A DNA stretch of 64,000 bases from Craspedostauros australis. Taxonomy: Eukaryota; Bacillariophyta; Bacillariophyceae; Mastogloiales; Achnanthaceae. Below the pieces are notes generated by a model. It was not told the origin of the DNA, made no database searches, and was given only the letters and a program-made list of their open reading frames with translations. Of this stretch, positions 41,049 through 53,300 are shown one piece after another (position 1 is the stretch's first letter; the number at the start of each line of letters is the position of its first letter). The stretch covers positions 1,426,001 to 1,490,000 of the forward strand of contig JAMXDE010000004.1 of the NCBI GenBank assembly GCA_026770025.1. Direction: 5' to 3'. The position numbers and the translations under genes were made by a program.

Positions 41049-44000
41049 TAGTCAGCCACATGCGGGCACAGTCCAGCCCGAACCGCGACGGACCCAACAA
41101 CACCGGACGCTCGAGATCGGATGATTCGAACGACCAACTACAACACCTGGGGCAACGGACGGACAACAAACCGACCACCCAAATCAGAATAGCTGCACTC
41201 AACGTAGGCAGCATACCACCGGACGCCACAGATCCAAAGAACGACGACCTATGGCAAACAATCAAGCAACACAAGATAGACATCCTCATGCTCACAGAAG
41301 TCGGCCTCAACTGGAGCCAAATATCCACAGAGGCAACCCTAAGCCGCAGAGCAGACCAGCATCTGAAGATGACGAAGACGAGCGCGGCCCACTGCCACAC
41401 AACGAACCACAGCCCGAGACAATGGGGTGGCACGGCGATAGTGGTACATGGAAACATCGCAGGAAGAGTCCTCGCCCGAGACAACGACCCAGAAAAGTGC
41501 GGAAGGTGGGCGAGCGTGCTCCTACAAGGCAGGCAGGGCATTAAGGTCCGCGCAGTGTCGATTTACGTCCCCACCAAATCGACGCACACCGCGGGCACAG
41601 TCTACAACCAACAAGCCGTCCGAGCTGCGCAGCGACAGCCCACGTTAGACCCCATCGACCTCCTCATCCAAGACCTCAGCGCCCAAATAATGCAATGGAA
41701 ACAGGCAGGGGAGTCAGTCGTCATCGGAGGAGACGTGAACATGGATATCAGGAGGTCCAAAATGGCCAACATGATGTCATCGACAGGGCTCCAAGAACAC
41801 CACACCACGACCATAACACAACCCTACGCTACGATGATCAGAAACAGGAGCAACATCCCCATCGACGGCATGTGGACCACGAGCGATGTCAGGCCGACAC
41901 AACTTGGCGCCACACCCTACGGCAGCTGGGATCACCGGACGATATGGATGGACGTGGGCGAAGTCAGCCTCTTTGGGCCCACCAAAATGCCTACAACGCC
42001 GTTCCGTGGTCGCAGACTCCAGATGAACCAACCAGCAACAGTGCGGAAATACAAGCAAGCCTACACCACCCAAGCAGAAGCACTCCAACTCCTACAACGG
42101 GCACAGACGCTCAACGACGAAATCGGAGCAGGCCCGATATCGCCGCACCAGACCCGGCAGCTGGAGGCTCTGGACAACGACAGAGTGACAGCAATGTTGC
42201 AAGCAGAACGCAAGTGCCGGAAAGTGCGTGCAGGACATGTGCCATTCTCCCCATTAATGGCGAAGCTGCACTGGGAGCACCAGTTTTGGACCCTTAGCAT
42301 CAAACGCCGAAAGGAACACCAGATCCACGGACGGACCATCGACAAAGCCAAAAAGAAGGCCAAGTTGACAGTACGCACAAGGGGCATGACGACGGTAGAA
42401 ATGCAGCAACGCAAGAACGCGGCATGGAAAGCATACAAACAAGAGAAACGCAACGCAGACAACCACAGACGGACGTTCCTGGCGGGAGATGAAGAGGAAG
42501 AAACTCGATCAGGGCGCGACACGTCAAAATACCGAGCGCAAATACTCCAGCGCGAAGAGACCAAGGCCACATACAGACGCATCAAGTGGTCGCTACAGGC
42601 GGATGGATCCGACGCGCAAGTCTCGATTGTGGTGGACGACGGCCCCGGAGGAAACGGCCAGCTCCTCACGAAGGTTGAAGACGTTGCCAAAGCATGCTGC
42701 AACAACAACGTGGACAAGTACAGCCAGGCATGGAGAGCGGAAGTATGCCAAAGGCCCTTGAAACACTCGCTCGGGCGATACGGCACCAACACCGCAGCCA
42801 CTGCTGTGCTCCAAGGCATCGTCCCAACTCAAATCGAGACTAACACCCGGGACCTCCTCCAGGCACTCAAACAACCTGCAGCAGCCACGGAGTGGAACCC
42901 CAGCCAACTCCAGATTAGTCCGTCAGACCACTCCCGAGGATGGGCAAAGATCAAGGAGAGCACCTCGTCCGGGCCGTCAGGAGTCCACTTTGGGTGTTGG
43001 AAAGTGAATGCTACCGACACAACACTGGCAACCATCGATGCCATCCTGCGCGAGATCCCGTATCGCACAGGGTACAGCCTCAAGAGATGGCAACAATGCG
43101 TGGACATCCAGCTCCGTAAGAAGCCTGGAGATCTCTCCGTCACCAAGACCCGGACCATCGGACTCATGGAGGGCGATTTCAACATGAATAATCGCCTCCT
43201 GGGCAAGCAAGCCCGCGCCCATGCTGAGACACAAGGCACCATTGCAGCCGAACAATACGGCAGCAGAAAGGCCCACACGGCCCAAGAGGTCTTGCTCAAC
43301 TCAGTGCTAATCGACGACATCCACAGAGTCACCGGCGAACACTATGCGGTATGCTCGAACGACGCGAAAGGATGCTACGACCGCATCGCCCACTCCATCT
43401 TCAGCCTGGCCCTTCAACGACAGGGAGTACCCACGCCGCCAATCGCCAGCACACTCAACACGCTCCAGTCTATGACACACAGAATCCGCACAGCGGCCGG
43501 AACATCCGAAGCATCGTACTCGGGCAAACAGCGCCGCAACCACCTGCAGGGCCTCGTGCAAGGACTCGGATCGGCACCAACCGGTTGGCTACTCATCAGC
43601 TCAGCCATCATAGACCACATGCGGTCACAAGGACATGGACTCCGGGTGCCCAACCCCGTCACCAACGAGCAACACACGATAGTTGGCACCGCGTACGTTG
43701 ACGACACCAACGTCATGCACAGCCTGCCGACAGCGCGCCCAAACGAGCAAGCAGCAATGTTCCAGACAACAGTGAGCAGCTGGGACGACCTGCTGACAGC
43801 CACGGGAGGAGCATTGGAGCCGTCAAATAGTTTCTGGCAACTGATACGCTTCAAATGGAACCGAGTCAAATGGGTGTACGACCTCGCCGCTCCAACCCAA
43901 AGCCTTCACATGCGCAACCCCACAGGCAGACGCACTCAACTGGCAGTCTCCAGCCCCAGGTCAGCATCCAAGTACCTGGGTATGGTGTCGCGACGAGATG

Positions 44001-46440
44001 GACGGCAAACGGAGCACGCGTCATATCTCTTACAGAAGTCAAGAGAGTGGGCCAACAAAATCCGCACATCCCGAATCCACAAGCAGGACGTCGAAATCGC
44101 CACGAAGTCAGTGCTGTGGCCCGCCCTCGCATACTCCTCCCCAGCCACAACCATGTCCCGACCGCAATGGGAGGCAATCATGAGTGCAGCCCTCACCACT
44201 GCCCTACCATCCATGGGCGTTGCCAGAACCATCGCGAGAGACTACGTGTTCGGGCACACCGACAATATGGGAATGGGGATCCAACACCTCCACACCAATC
44301 AAGTGATCGCCCACCTGTCGACGATCATGCGACACTTTGAGCAGCCCACCAACACTGGCAAGCTACTGCGGACGTCCCTGAGGCATTTGGAGTTGTGGAC
44401 AGGGTTGCCTGGGCGTCTCCAACAAACAGAGACGAAGTGGAAAGCCTGGACCGCAGCCACATGGTGGCAGAACACATTCCAATCAGCGACAGAGTTGGGT
44501 ATCATCATGACAGAACAAAGGCACCAGGCAAGGCCCCCGCGAGACGGCGACGAGCTCGTCATGCACCTTGCCATCAGAGCAGGGGTGCACTGCTCCACGC
44601 TGGCGTTGGCAAACGTAGCCAGACTGTATCTGCGAGTGCTCTGGCTATCGGACATCGCCACCGCCCAAGGCGACCAAGTACGATCCCGCATCCTCCAACA
44701 CTCCCGACTACCGGCCGGAGTCACGAGGTGGCCAGTGGTGGGAGGAGTCTCCAAGAAGGCCTGGGAGGCATGGGACCAAGTGCTGCAAGCACTAGTAGCT
44801 ACAGACAGACCGGGATGGCATGTGAGACACAAGCTGGGGCCGTGGTTAACCACCCCAAGGCGACGCGCCACCCTACGACCAGACGGGACGGTAACACTGC
44901 CAGGCCAGGCTGCCACAACTGACGGGGCCGACCAGGAACCAGCCACAGTCATTGACCGAGCGCCCAGGCGGTCGGGCATGGTCATCGTATCTCAAGGGCA
45001 AATCCGAAGGCCACAGCCTCCCTCCACGCTGCGCGAATGGTTTCGAAGCAAAGGGCCAGCGGCGGCGCATATGCTGTCCGACATACAAGTCCATGGCAGC
45101 ATTCACCGCTTAGTCCAGGCAATCGCAGCAGGCACGTGCTCGGCCTGCAGTGACGCATCGGCCAAGAACAGCCAAGGAACTGCAGCCACCGTCATCCAAC
45201 GGGCCCCAAACGACGAGGACCACCAAATTGTCGCAACTGCCGAAGTGCCAATCGGGTCGCACGCCACCGACTCCAACCGATCGGAACTTGCCGGCGTTCT
45301 AATGTCGGTGTGGATCATCACCTCGGTAGCAGAGTGGGCAGGCATACAGGGAGCGGCGACGATCGCGTGCGACAACAACAGGGCACTGCGCGCCGCCGAT
45401 CCATCCCTTTGGCCGGACCCCAACAAACCAGATTACGACCTTTGGTCGGAGCTGGTCCGATGTCTGCGGGAATCGCCAGTACGGTTCCAACAGCAGGAGG
45501 TCCAAGGCCACGCCGACGACGACGGCTGTCTGCTGTCGGACTGGGAGGTAATGAATGTCCTAGCCGACAAGCACGCGGGACATCGCTGGGCAGCAGCCTT
45601 CGCCGTCCACGGACCGCAGGCCCCAGAGCTGGTCATACAGACAGGTGGATGGCACCTGCGCACCGCAAGCGGCACCATCTCCGATCTGAACTACTGGACC
45701 ATCTACAAAGCTCTCCATCGGAACGACGTCCAAGCCAAATGGTGTAACAGGTGGGGCCAAAGCCAGCCAGCCGAGGTGGACTGGGCGCCCCTACGCTCTG
45801 TCTCACGGAAATGGAAGGGCGGCAAGCGGCGCACCCTGCTCAAACTCATGACTGGCACCAGCGCCAGCGGGAAGAATATGGCCAGGAGACAGCAGACGAC
45901 GACGGACCGATGTCCCCGATGCGGGAGGTCCGAGGACAACTCCCACATCATCATGTGCCCCGGCCTGTCCAGCCAAGCTATCTGGGCCAAGGCGATACAG
46001 AAGGTGCGGTCAATCGTGCGACCGCCAACGACGCCACCGGCCGTCGCCCAGCTAGTGTGCACAGCCATACAACGCATCACCACAGGGGGCCTCCCACCGT
46101 CCGGCATCAGAGACTCTCCCACCAGGGACATACAGCTGCACCAGAGCAAGGTGGGTTGGAATGCAATGGTTTGGGGAGGATGGGCCGTTCAGTGGAGATC
46201 ACAGGCGCCGCCCATGGCACCTCACCGCCGCAGACGGGCCCCGCGATTGCTCCATGACTGGCAGGCCAGCGTCACCAACACCCTGTGGCACGCAGTGCTG
46301 GCCCAGTGGCAGGATTGGAACGACACTAAGGCAGCCATGACGCAAGACGACATGACACCAGTATTGCTCCAGTACTTCCAAGCGTTGCAATCGCAGGCAC
46401 CGTCCACCATACCAGCGGTGCTGCGCCCGCTCTGGGAACG

Positions 46441-46456
46441 CCCCCCCCCCCCCCCC
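46441..46456 (+). repeat. C16 homopolymer inside LINE ORF2
   Basis: Sixteen consecutive C residues encode five Pro in frame (WER-PPPPP-ST). It is a slippage-prone site. A length error here would shift the ORF2 C-terminus. Confidence 0.9.
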
Positions 46457-46526
46457 AGCACAGAGGCGGCCAGCCAGGTCATCCCCTGGGTCCAGGCCTT
46501 GCGCCAGAGCCTCGGCGACTCCGCTC

Positions 46527-46532
46527 CGCCCA
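46527..46532 (+). repeat. Copia copy 2 target-site duplication, left copy
   Basis: CGCCCA directly before the TGTTGG terminus of the LTR, repeated at 54464-54469 after the other LTR. Six bases fit if the LTR termini are TGT...ACA; a 5-bp reading is possible because one C is shared. Confidence 0.8.
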
Positions 46533-47325
46533 TGTTGGCAAGTTCCGCGCACGGTAACCTACGATCGTGGAAGATGGTGTTGGTTGATAGTCATCTGTTT
46601 GCTATTTCATTACTTGGCTACTCCAATGCTCTCGGTGTACGCCCGTTCTCTTGCCCGATGCTCTCGGCGCTTCAATCTGTTTCGTAGATTCGGTCTCCGA
46701 CTATGAGTCGGTACGCGAGATCCTCTCTCGCTCCTCTCTGTATTCTCTCTCTCTCTCTCTCACCATCATGTGCTCGTGCTACACGATGCTTCGTGTTCGA
46801 TGCGTACTCCGCATTCGACACTCTGTTCATTCAGTACTGGCTTCTACTCCATGAGTACTTACCATTTGAAGTTCACCTTCAGTATCCATGATCTTCATGG
46901 GTCATCGTATCTTTGCCTCCTGCTCTGACTTGGAGACATCTGTCGACGTGGTGACATGTTGACATCCTGTCGACGTCAGTAGGCGTCCTTCTGCTCTCCA
47001 GATGTCACGTTCCATTGGTGATGCAGTAGTCTGTCAGATGATATTGTCATCTGAGGTTTAGTTGGGAAGTACCTCGAGATTCTCTTGGTACCATTGATGC
47101 ATGGACGGACGATCTTCTGATTCTTCCAGAAATCGTTATTTGCAAATTTCCTCCAGAAATCTTGCCCCCTTTCGTGTGTTCCATTTCCTCTGTAATTCTG
47201 ACGAATCACAGCATACTATCGACACGAGTATAGTTATACCGTCCACGTACGTATGAGAGAATAGCGGGTGAACGATGCACATATACACGTACATCTTGAC
47301 ATATACTCACATGTACATCTCGACA
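46533..47325 (-). repeat. 3' LTR of copia copy 2
   Basis: 793 bp. On the minus strand it runs TGTCGAGATG...CTTGCCAACA. It contains a GA-rich stretch (minus-strand GAGAGAGAGAGAGAATAC), also found in the LTRs of copy 1. Confidence 0.95.
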
Positions 47326-47345
47326 CCCTTCCTGTGTGCATTCGG

Positions 47346-50300
47346 TCATTCGAATGTTCTCGATATGTCAAGGTATGACTTCTCATGTTCACGTTGCAAG
47401 TCGGCCTTGATGTTCTTGGTGAATCCGTCGCTTGTGTTCTGCTCGGATTTGACGAAAATGATTTCGATGGTTTTGTTGATTACCATGTTCCTCACGTAGT
47501 GATGGCGCACGTCGATGTGCCGCGATCGTTGGGATGTTGATGGGTTCTTGGCGATGAAGATCGCCCCGATGTTGTCCACGCGGACCTTGATCGGTGTCTT
47601 CACTGGGACGCCCACACTTTCGAGTAGCTGCATGACGAAGAAGATCTCCTTTGCCGCTTCGGAAAGGGCAACGTATTCTGCTTCGGATGAGCTGAGTGTG
47701 ACGGCCTTCTGTGCCTTGGATCGCCAAAGGATTGGTACCTTGCACAGGTATAGGATGAATCCCCCTACGCTGATTCTTGTGTTCTTGTCTCCTGCATATT
47801 CGCTATCGCAGAAGAGTTCCATGTCCCAGCCGTCGTCATCTGGACGCGCTGGATGGATCTTCAATCCATAGTCCTTTGTATCGATCACATACTTGATGAT
47901 CCGATACATCTCCTTCATTGCGGCCTTGGTGGGCCCGATCAATACCTTGGAGAGTTCCCTCACAGGGTTCGCGATATCTGGTCGCGAGTGCTTGATGAGG
48001 AAGAGTAGCATACCGACGCCTCGGCGGTATTCGGCATGTTCTTCCGGTCCGACCTTCTGCAGTCCGTTATCTTCGGATGGTCGTACGATGATTTGACCCG
48101 GGGTTCCCGGTGTCCCATAACGTTGCATCTTCTCAACTTTGGCTCCGAATTCCTCGATGAGGTGTCGGATGAGATGTGGTTGACGCAATGTCGCTCTAGT
48201 CTTGTCATGGTTCAATTCGATGTTGCAGCTGAGGTAGTCTCCGAGTCCGCGCTCGATTGTCACCTTGAATTTGCTGCCTTGGATGTCCTTCAGGAATGTC
48301 TCCAGTGCCTTGGAGTCTCCGCAACAGAAGCAATCGTCCACGTAGATGGCCACGATCATGCTTCCTTCGTTCGTCTTCCTGTAGAACAGGCACGGGTCTG
48401 CTGCGCTCTGTTCGAAGTTGATATTTTTGAGGGTCGATACCAACATCTTGAACCATTGCCTGGCGCTCTGCACAAGTCCGTAGATTGGCTTGTGTAGGGT
48501 CAGGGCTTCGTCTGGTTGATGATCCATCCCATTGGGACAGTTCATGTAGATCTCCTCGTCGAGGTCTCCATGTAGGAATGCCGTTACGACATCGACGAGT
48601 GCGCAGTCCATCTTCTTGATTAGCATGATCACCATCATGACCCGATAGGTCACGTCATGGATGACGGGTGAGTAATGCTCTTGGAAGTCTACTCCTGCGA
48701 CTTGTGAATAGCCACATGCAACGAGCCGCGCTCGATGTGTGCCATCACGTTTCAGCTTGAAGACCCATTTGCACTTGCAGCATCTGCGGCCGCGTGGAAT
48801 GGCGTCTCGTTTGATCTTACTGTATACCTTGCGTGTATCCATGGAGTCGAACTCTTTCTTGATGGCTGCTCGATATCCCTTTCGATGGATAGGATCTGGG
48901 TGATTGAAGGCTCCATCGAATGTTGTAGGTTCGATGTGCTTCTCTGGTTCCTTGTTCTCGTCTTGCATCGACAATCCGATGTCGATCGCTGGTTTCTCGG
49001 TGATGATTGCATTCATTCCGTATAGTCCTGTTGTGCTATAGTGAGTGATCTCGATCTCTTCATCTTCGTTTTCGATTTCTTCGTCATCTGTAGTTTCGTT
49101 GTTGGAATCGTCGATCATCTCGTCGCTGAGTTCGTCACTCGCCTCACTGGATGATGGATCGCTCTCATAGCCTTCTTCCTTTCGACCTCGTTCGTTGAAG
49201 TCTTCGAGCTCGCGCAGAGCTCTGGGAATACTCTTCCCTGTGGTTGGCTTGGGATTAGCTTCTCCCTTCCTGCCTCGTGCTTCGTGACGTCGGATCCTCT
49301 CCTTTCTAGCTATGTCACGCTTGTTTGGTTTGCTTGGTGGAGATCTAGATGGTGTGTCATGTGTAGACCTTGCTGGTGTGTTCGGAGGAGTGACACCTGT
49401 CTCGTCATCGGCTTCGTCGCCGGAGGGTAGGATTTCGTCATCCTCATGATTGGATTCGCTCCGATCTTCCTCGTCATTCTGGATTAGTTGAGTCACTACT
49501 CCGTCGTCCTCATTATCCTCGTCATCACTGTCTGATAGAATGTAGTACCTGTTGCTGTCAGCAAAAGATACTCTCTTCGCTTCCGATGTTTGACGCGTTG
49601 CCGTCCTTGGCGTTGCTCCCTTTCGTCCGATGGTTGTGAAGCCGTCTGCGTCCGTTGTTCCTGTTTCGTTGGATATGTTCGGTGCTGGTGCCCAACCACG
49701 GAACTGTCCGTATGATTGGTTGAGCCACTTGATGTCGCGTGAACAGATGAGTGACTTGGTCGATGGTCTGTACATGTTGTAGACCCCTGATGCATGTTGG
49801 TGTGCATATCCGATGAACACCATCTCTTCTCCTCTGTTCTTGAGTTTGGCGGTAATCCCGCCGTAGGTAGTCTTCACAACACCCACCTCTCCAAATGTGC
49901 GGAGCGCGTTCGCATATGGTGGATCGTTGCCGAAGAATTGTCGATGTGGTGACTCCTTCTGGTTCTTCGCTACGGTGATATTGGCGATAGCAGTGGCAGT
50001 GCTAGCAGCTGCTGCCCACAGGCCATGCCTATACTCTTCGTCGAGCTGTGCTCCGTTGAGTATGGAGCGAATCTTGGTGTAGAGGTACGCGAACTTGCGT
50101 TCCACTCTTCCGTTCTGTTGCGGCGTGTTCGATGCCGTGTATTCGAATTTCACGTTGAGTCCTGCATCGATGAGAATATCCTCCGTGGATTTGTTCTCTC
50201 CGCTGTTGTCACCTCGGAAGATGATCTGTTGGTCACCAGTCTGTGACTTGATCGTCTGGATGAATCGTTTGATGTATCCTGGTTGATCACTCTTGTTCTT

Positions 50301-53300
50301 GAGAAAGAAACTCCAGCAGTGATCCGTGCAGTCGTCCACGATCAGGGTCCAGTAGCGTTTATCTCCGAAGCTTATGTGTTTAGTGTAACTAATGTCAATG
50401 AAGAACCGTTCGCCGCGGCGAGTAGCTCTTGGAATAGTTGCCTTCGGAATATTCTTCACTCTTGCGTTCGCGACCGCGCAGTCACGACACACCGGCATCT
50501 CGCCGATGATTTTCCATCCGTATTGAGCGGCCGTCCGCTTCATGGTCTCGAGTGGCGCGTGGCCGAGCATTCGGTGCAAGTTCACCGCGCTGATCTCCTT
50601 GGATGGATTCTTGACGATGGCTGTGCAAGCCTTGTCGTCGTCTGTTGGCATGATGGGATGCATCTGCACTCCTGTGATGAATCCGTTGGATGTGGGGAAG
50701 ACTCGATCGAACACGATCTTCGTTCCGGATCCGTTGATGATGTCCATCAGAATGCCGTTGTTACCAAGCTGGTAACCGTTGTACAGAGCCTTGTTCGTGG
50801 AGAAAAGGTTCACCGCCATCTTGGGTGTGTACTTCACATCATCGAGCCGGATGACGTGGCCAGTGTTGTCTCGCTGTTTGACTTTCAAACGAATGGATCC
50901 CATCTTGGGAGAGTCCAGCTTCGTGCTGTCTCCCACTTGGACGAAGGACTTGATGTGCCGCACGTTGAAGAGAGCGGCATCCGAGTTGACGATGTGACAC
51001 GAAGCTCCGCTGTCGGCGAGCCAGGTGTCCTTGTTGACCTTGTCCTTGTACTTGGTGCTCAGTTCGTGGAGTTGCTCCACAGCTGCCGCAGCTATCTCGT
51101 CGTCGAAGCTGCCGTCGTCGTTGTCTTCGTGGACTCCATCTTCGTTGTATGGATGATGATGGTCTCCGTCATCCATGTCGTCGGGTAGTTGCGCGTAGTC
51201 CGATGGAATCGTAGTGTTCCGATGAGATCCTGTGGCTGGATCGTATGGGTAGACGCGTGATCGCTCTCGCAAGAGCACGCGCATGCATCCTCCAAGGATG
51301 TAATGCAGATCCGTATCTGGGATCGTTTCCGAGTCGTTCCCTTCCAGTATGCGGTTGACGATGATTGCATTGGCGAGGATCTCTTCGATTGAGTCGAAGT
51401 GCTCGGATAGGATGGATCCCATCATGTTCACCCATATTGGCATGAGTGCTCCTCGTGTCGTTCCTGGGAATACTCGCATTCCCGCTTCCATCACGGCGTC
51501 AAAGATGAGCTGCTTTTGGATTATCAATGCTGTTGCTGTTGCATTCGGGATGGTGCTGTGACGGAGGAGGTAGTCGACGCTATTGGGATTCTCAATATCC
51601 GGGAAGTCGATATTCGATGGATAGACGACACGCTCGTTTGGATTGAAGCTGTCGTCTGGATGATTGCCGTCCTCGGATTCGTCGCTGTCATCCTCGTCGA
51701 AGATGCCCGATCTGTTGTTCCCCGCCGCTGGAGGAGGCGGCGCCGCGACGCGGCGCGTTTCGCCTTGATTGATGAAGGTTCCCGTTCTCTCGTATCTCCC
51801 AGCTTGAGGAGGAGGCAACTCGTCGCGGTTCGCCTCGTCGTCTTCATCTGCGCCGTCCTCGTCGGCGTCGTCGTCGTCGTCATCGCTCATGGCCTCTTCG
51901 ATGTCGCTATCGTTGGCCTCGTCCATCTCAGCTTCGTCGCCGTATGAACCGATCAGGTCGTGCGCGTTGAAGCAGCATTCGTAGCTCACTTCGCGTCTTG
52001 GATCCACCTCGTGGATGATTGGCTCCTCGCTGAGCCACTCCGGGATGATCTCATCATCCTGCACTTCGTCGTCACTCCCGACGTATTCGAAGTTATCGAA
52101 GAAGGAGTCTTCGATGTAGTCGTCGGACACCAACATGCAGAGCGGCATGTCCTTTGCAGAGAGTACCATCTCGTGCCCGCTCTTGTCGTGTCCTTCCGTA
52201 GCCGCGTTGGCTTGTTCGTTGTTCTTCTTCTCGTTGAACTTCTTCTTTCGGCACTCCGCCTCACGATGTCCGAAGATGCCACAGTAGTTGCACTTGCCCT
52301 TGAAGCCGCTTCCCTTGTTGCGCTTTCCGTTCATCTTGTTGTTGTTGTTGTTGTTTTTCTTGTTGTTCGGTTTCTTGCGTTCTGGGCAATCGGCGGATCT
52401 ATGGCCATACACGCCACAGTTGTGACAAGTACCCTTGAAGTTACCGGTGCTTGTGAAGCCGGTGTCGTTGCTCTTCGTGTTACTGTCTTGGAAGTCGTCG
52501 ACGTATGCTTTTCCTCCTCTGTGGGTGGCGTATGCAGTACGGAGTACTCCTCTGATCGCGTTGATGGTAACCAGTTCCGGATTGAACGTGAGTTGGTGTT
52601 GGAAGTTTACGACGTGGGTTTTGTATTCCACGCTCACCGTGCTGAGGATCTGCATGATCATTTCCTCGTCTGTGATCTCGTACTTGACATCGTGGAGACG
52701 CGATCGTAGACTCTCGAGTTGCGTGATGTAGATGTCGGGGTCCGTGTCTCTCTTCATCTTTTCGTTGTTGAATTGGCGCTTGAGTTTGATCTTCGTTACT
52801 GCGTCGGATGGTCGGAACTTCTCCGCGAGAACGTTCCACGCTCCGTGTGCGTCTCCTTCGGGGTAGTCGACGGAGATGCATTGGTTGATGTACTGGATGG
52901 CTTGCTTGCCCTTTCCTTTCTCTGCATCCATCATGAGGATCAGATCGCTGAAGCAATCGCATCCCAGCTCGTAGATCTCCTCCATCGCTTCCTTGTCTTC
53001 ATCGGCGGCTGCCGCGATCTCGCTCACTGTTGGCACCTTGGTCTTGCCCAACATCACGTCTCTCGTCTTCTGTGCACGAGCGTATGCCTTCGCTTGGGAC
53101 TCCCATGCGCTGTAGTCTTCCTGTTCACCGCTGAACATCGGCGCCTTGATGCGTCGCTTGTTCACGTTGGCTGATGTCGCCATGTTGATTCGTTGTTTCG
53201 TCGTTGGTGCGCTCGCGCCCTTGATTTCCGTCTGTTTCTGTGTTGTCGATTCTTCGATTTTCGCCTGTTGTTGCGCGGAGATTGTTTTCGTCACAAATTC

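Larger units (their letters stand above)
41045..46532 (+). pseudogene. LINE ORF2: endonuclease, reverse transcriptase, RNase H, zinc finger (split by copia)
   Basis: 1829 codons up to the copia insertion. Domains: EEP/APE-type endonuclease (about 40-300: IRIAALNVGSIPP, LMLTEVGLNW, VVIGGDVNMD, GSWDHRT); RT (about 610-1000: motif A SNDAKGCYDRI near 770, motif B QGLVQGLGSAPTGW, motif C AYVDD near 885); RNase H (about 1365-1510: SDAS, SELAG, CDNNRAL, NVLADKHA); and a C-terminal CPRCGRSEDNSHIIMC finger near 1622. All catalytic residues checked are present. The frame resumes in phase at 54470 for 36 codons to TGA 54580-54582, so the insertion removed only the extreme C-terminus. As it stands the frame runs 51 codons into the LTR (stop 46685-46687). 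Confidence 0.92.
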
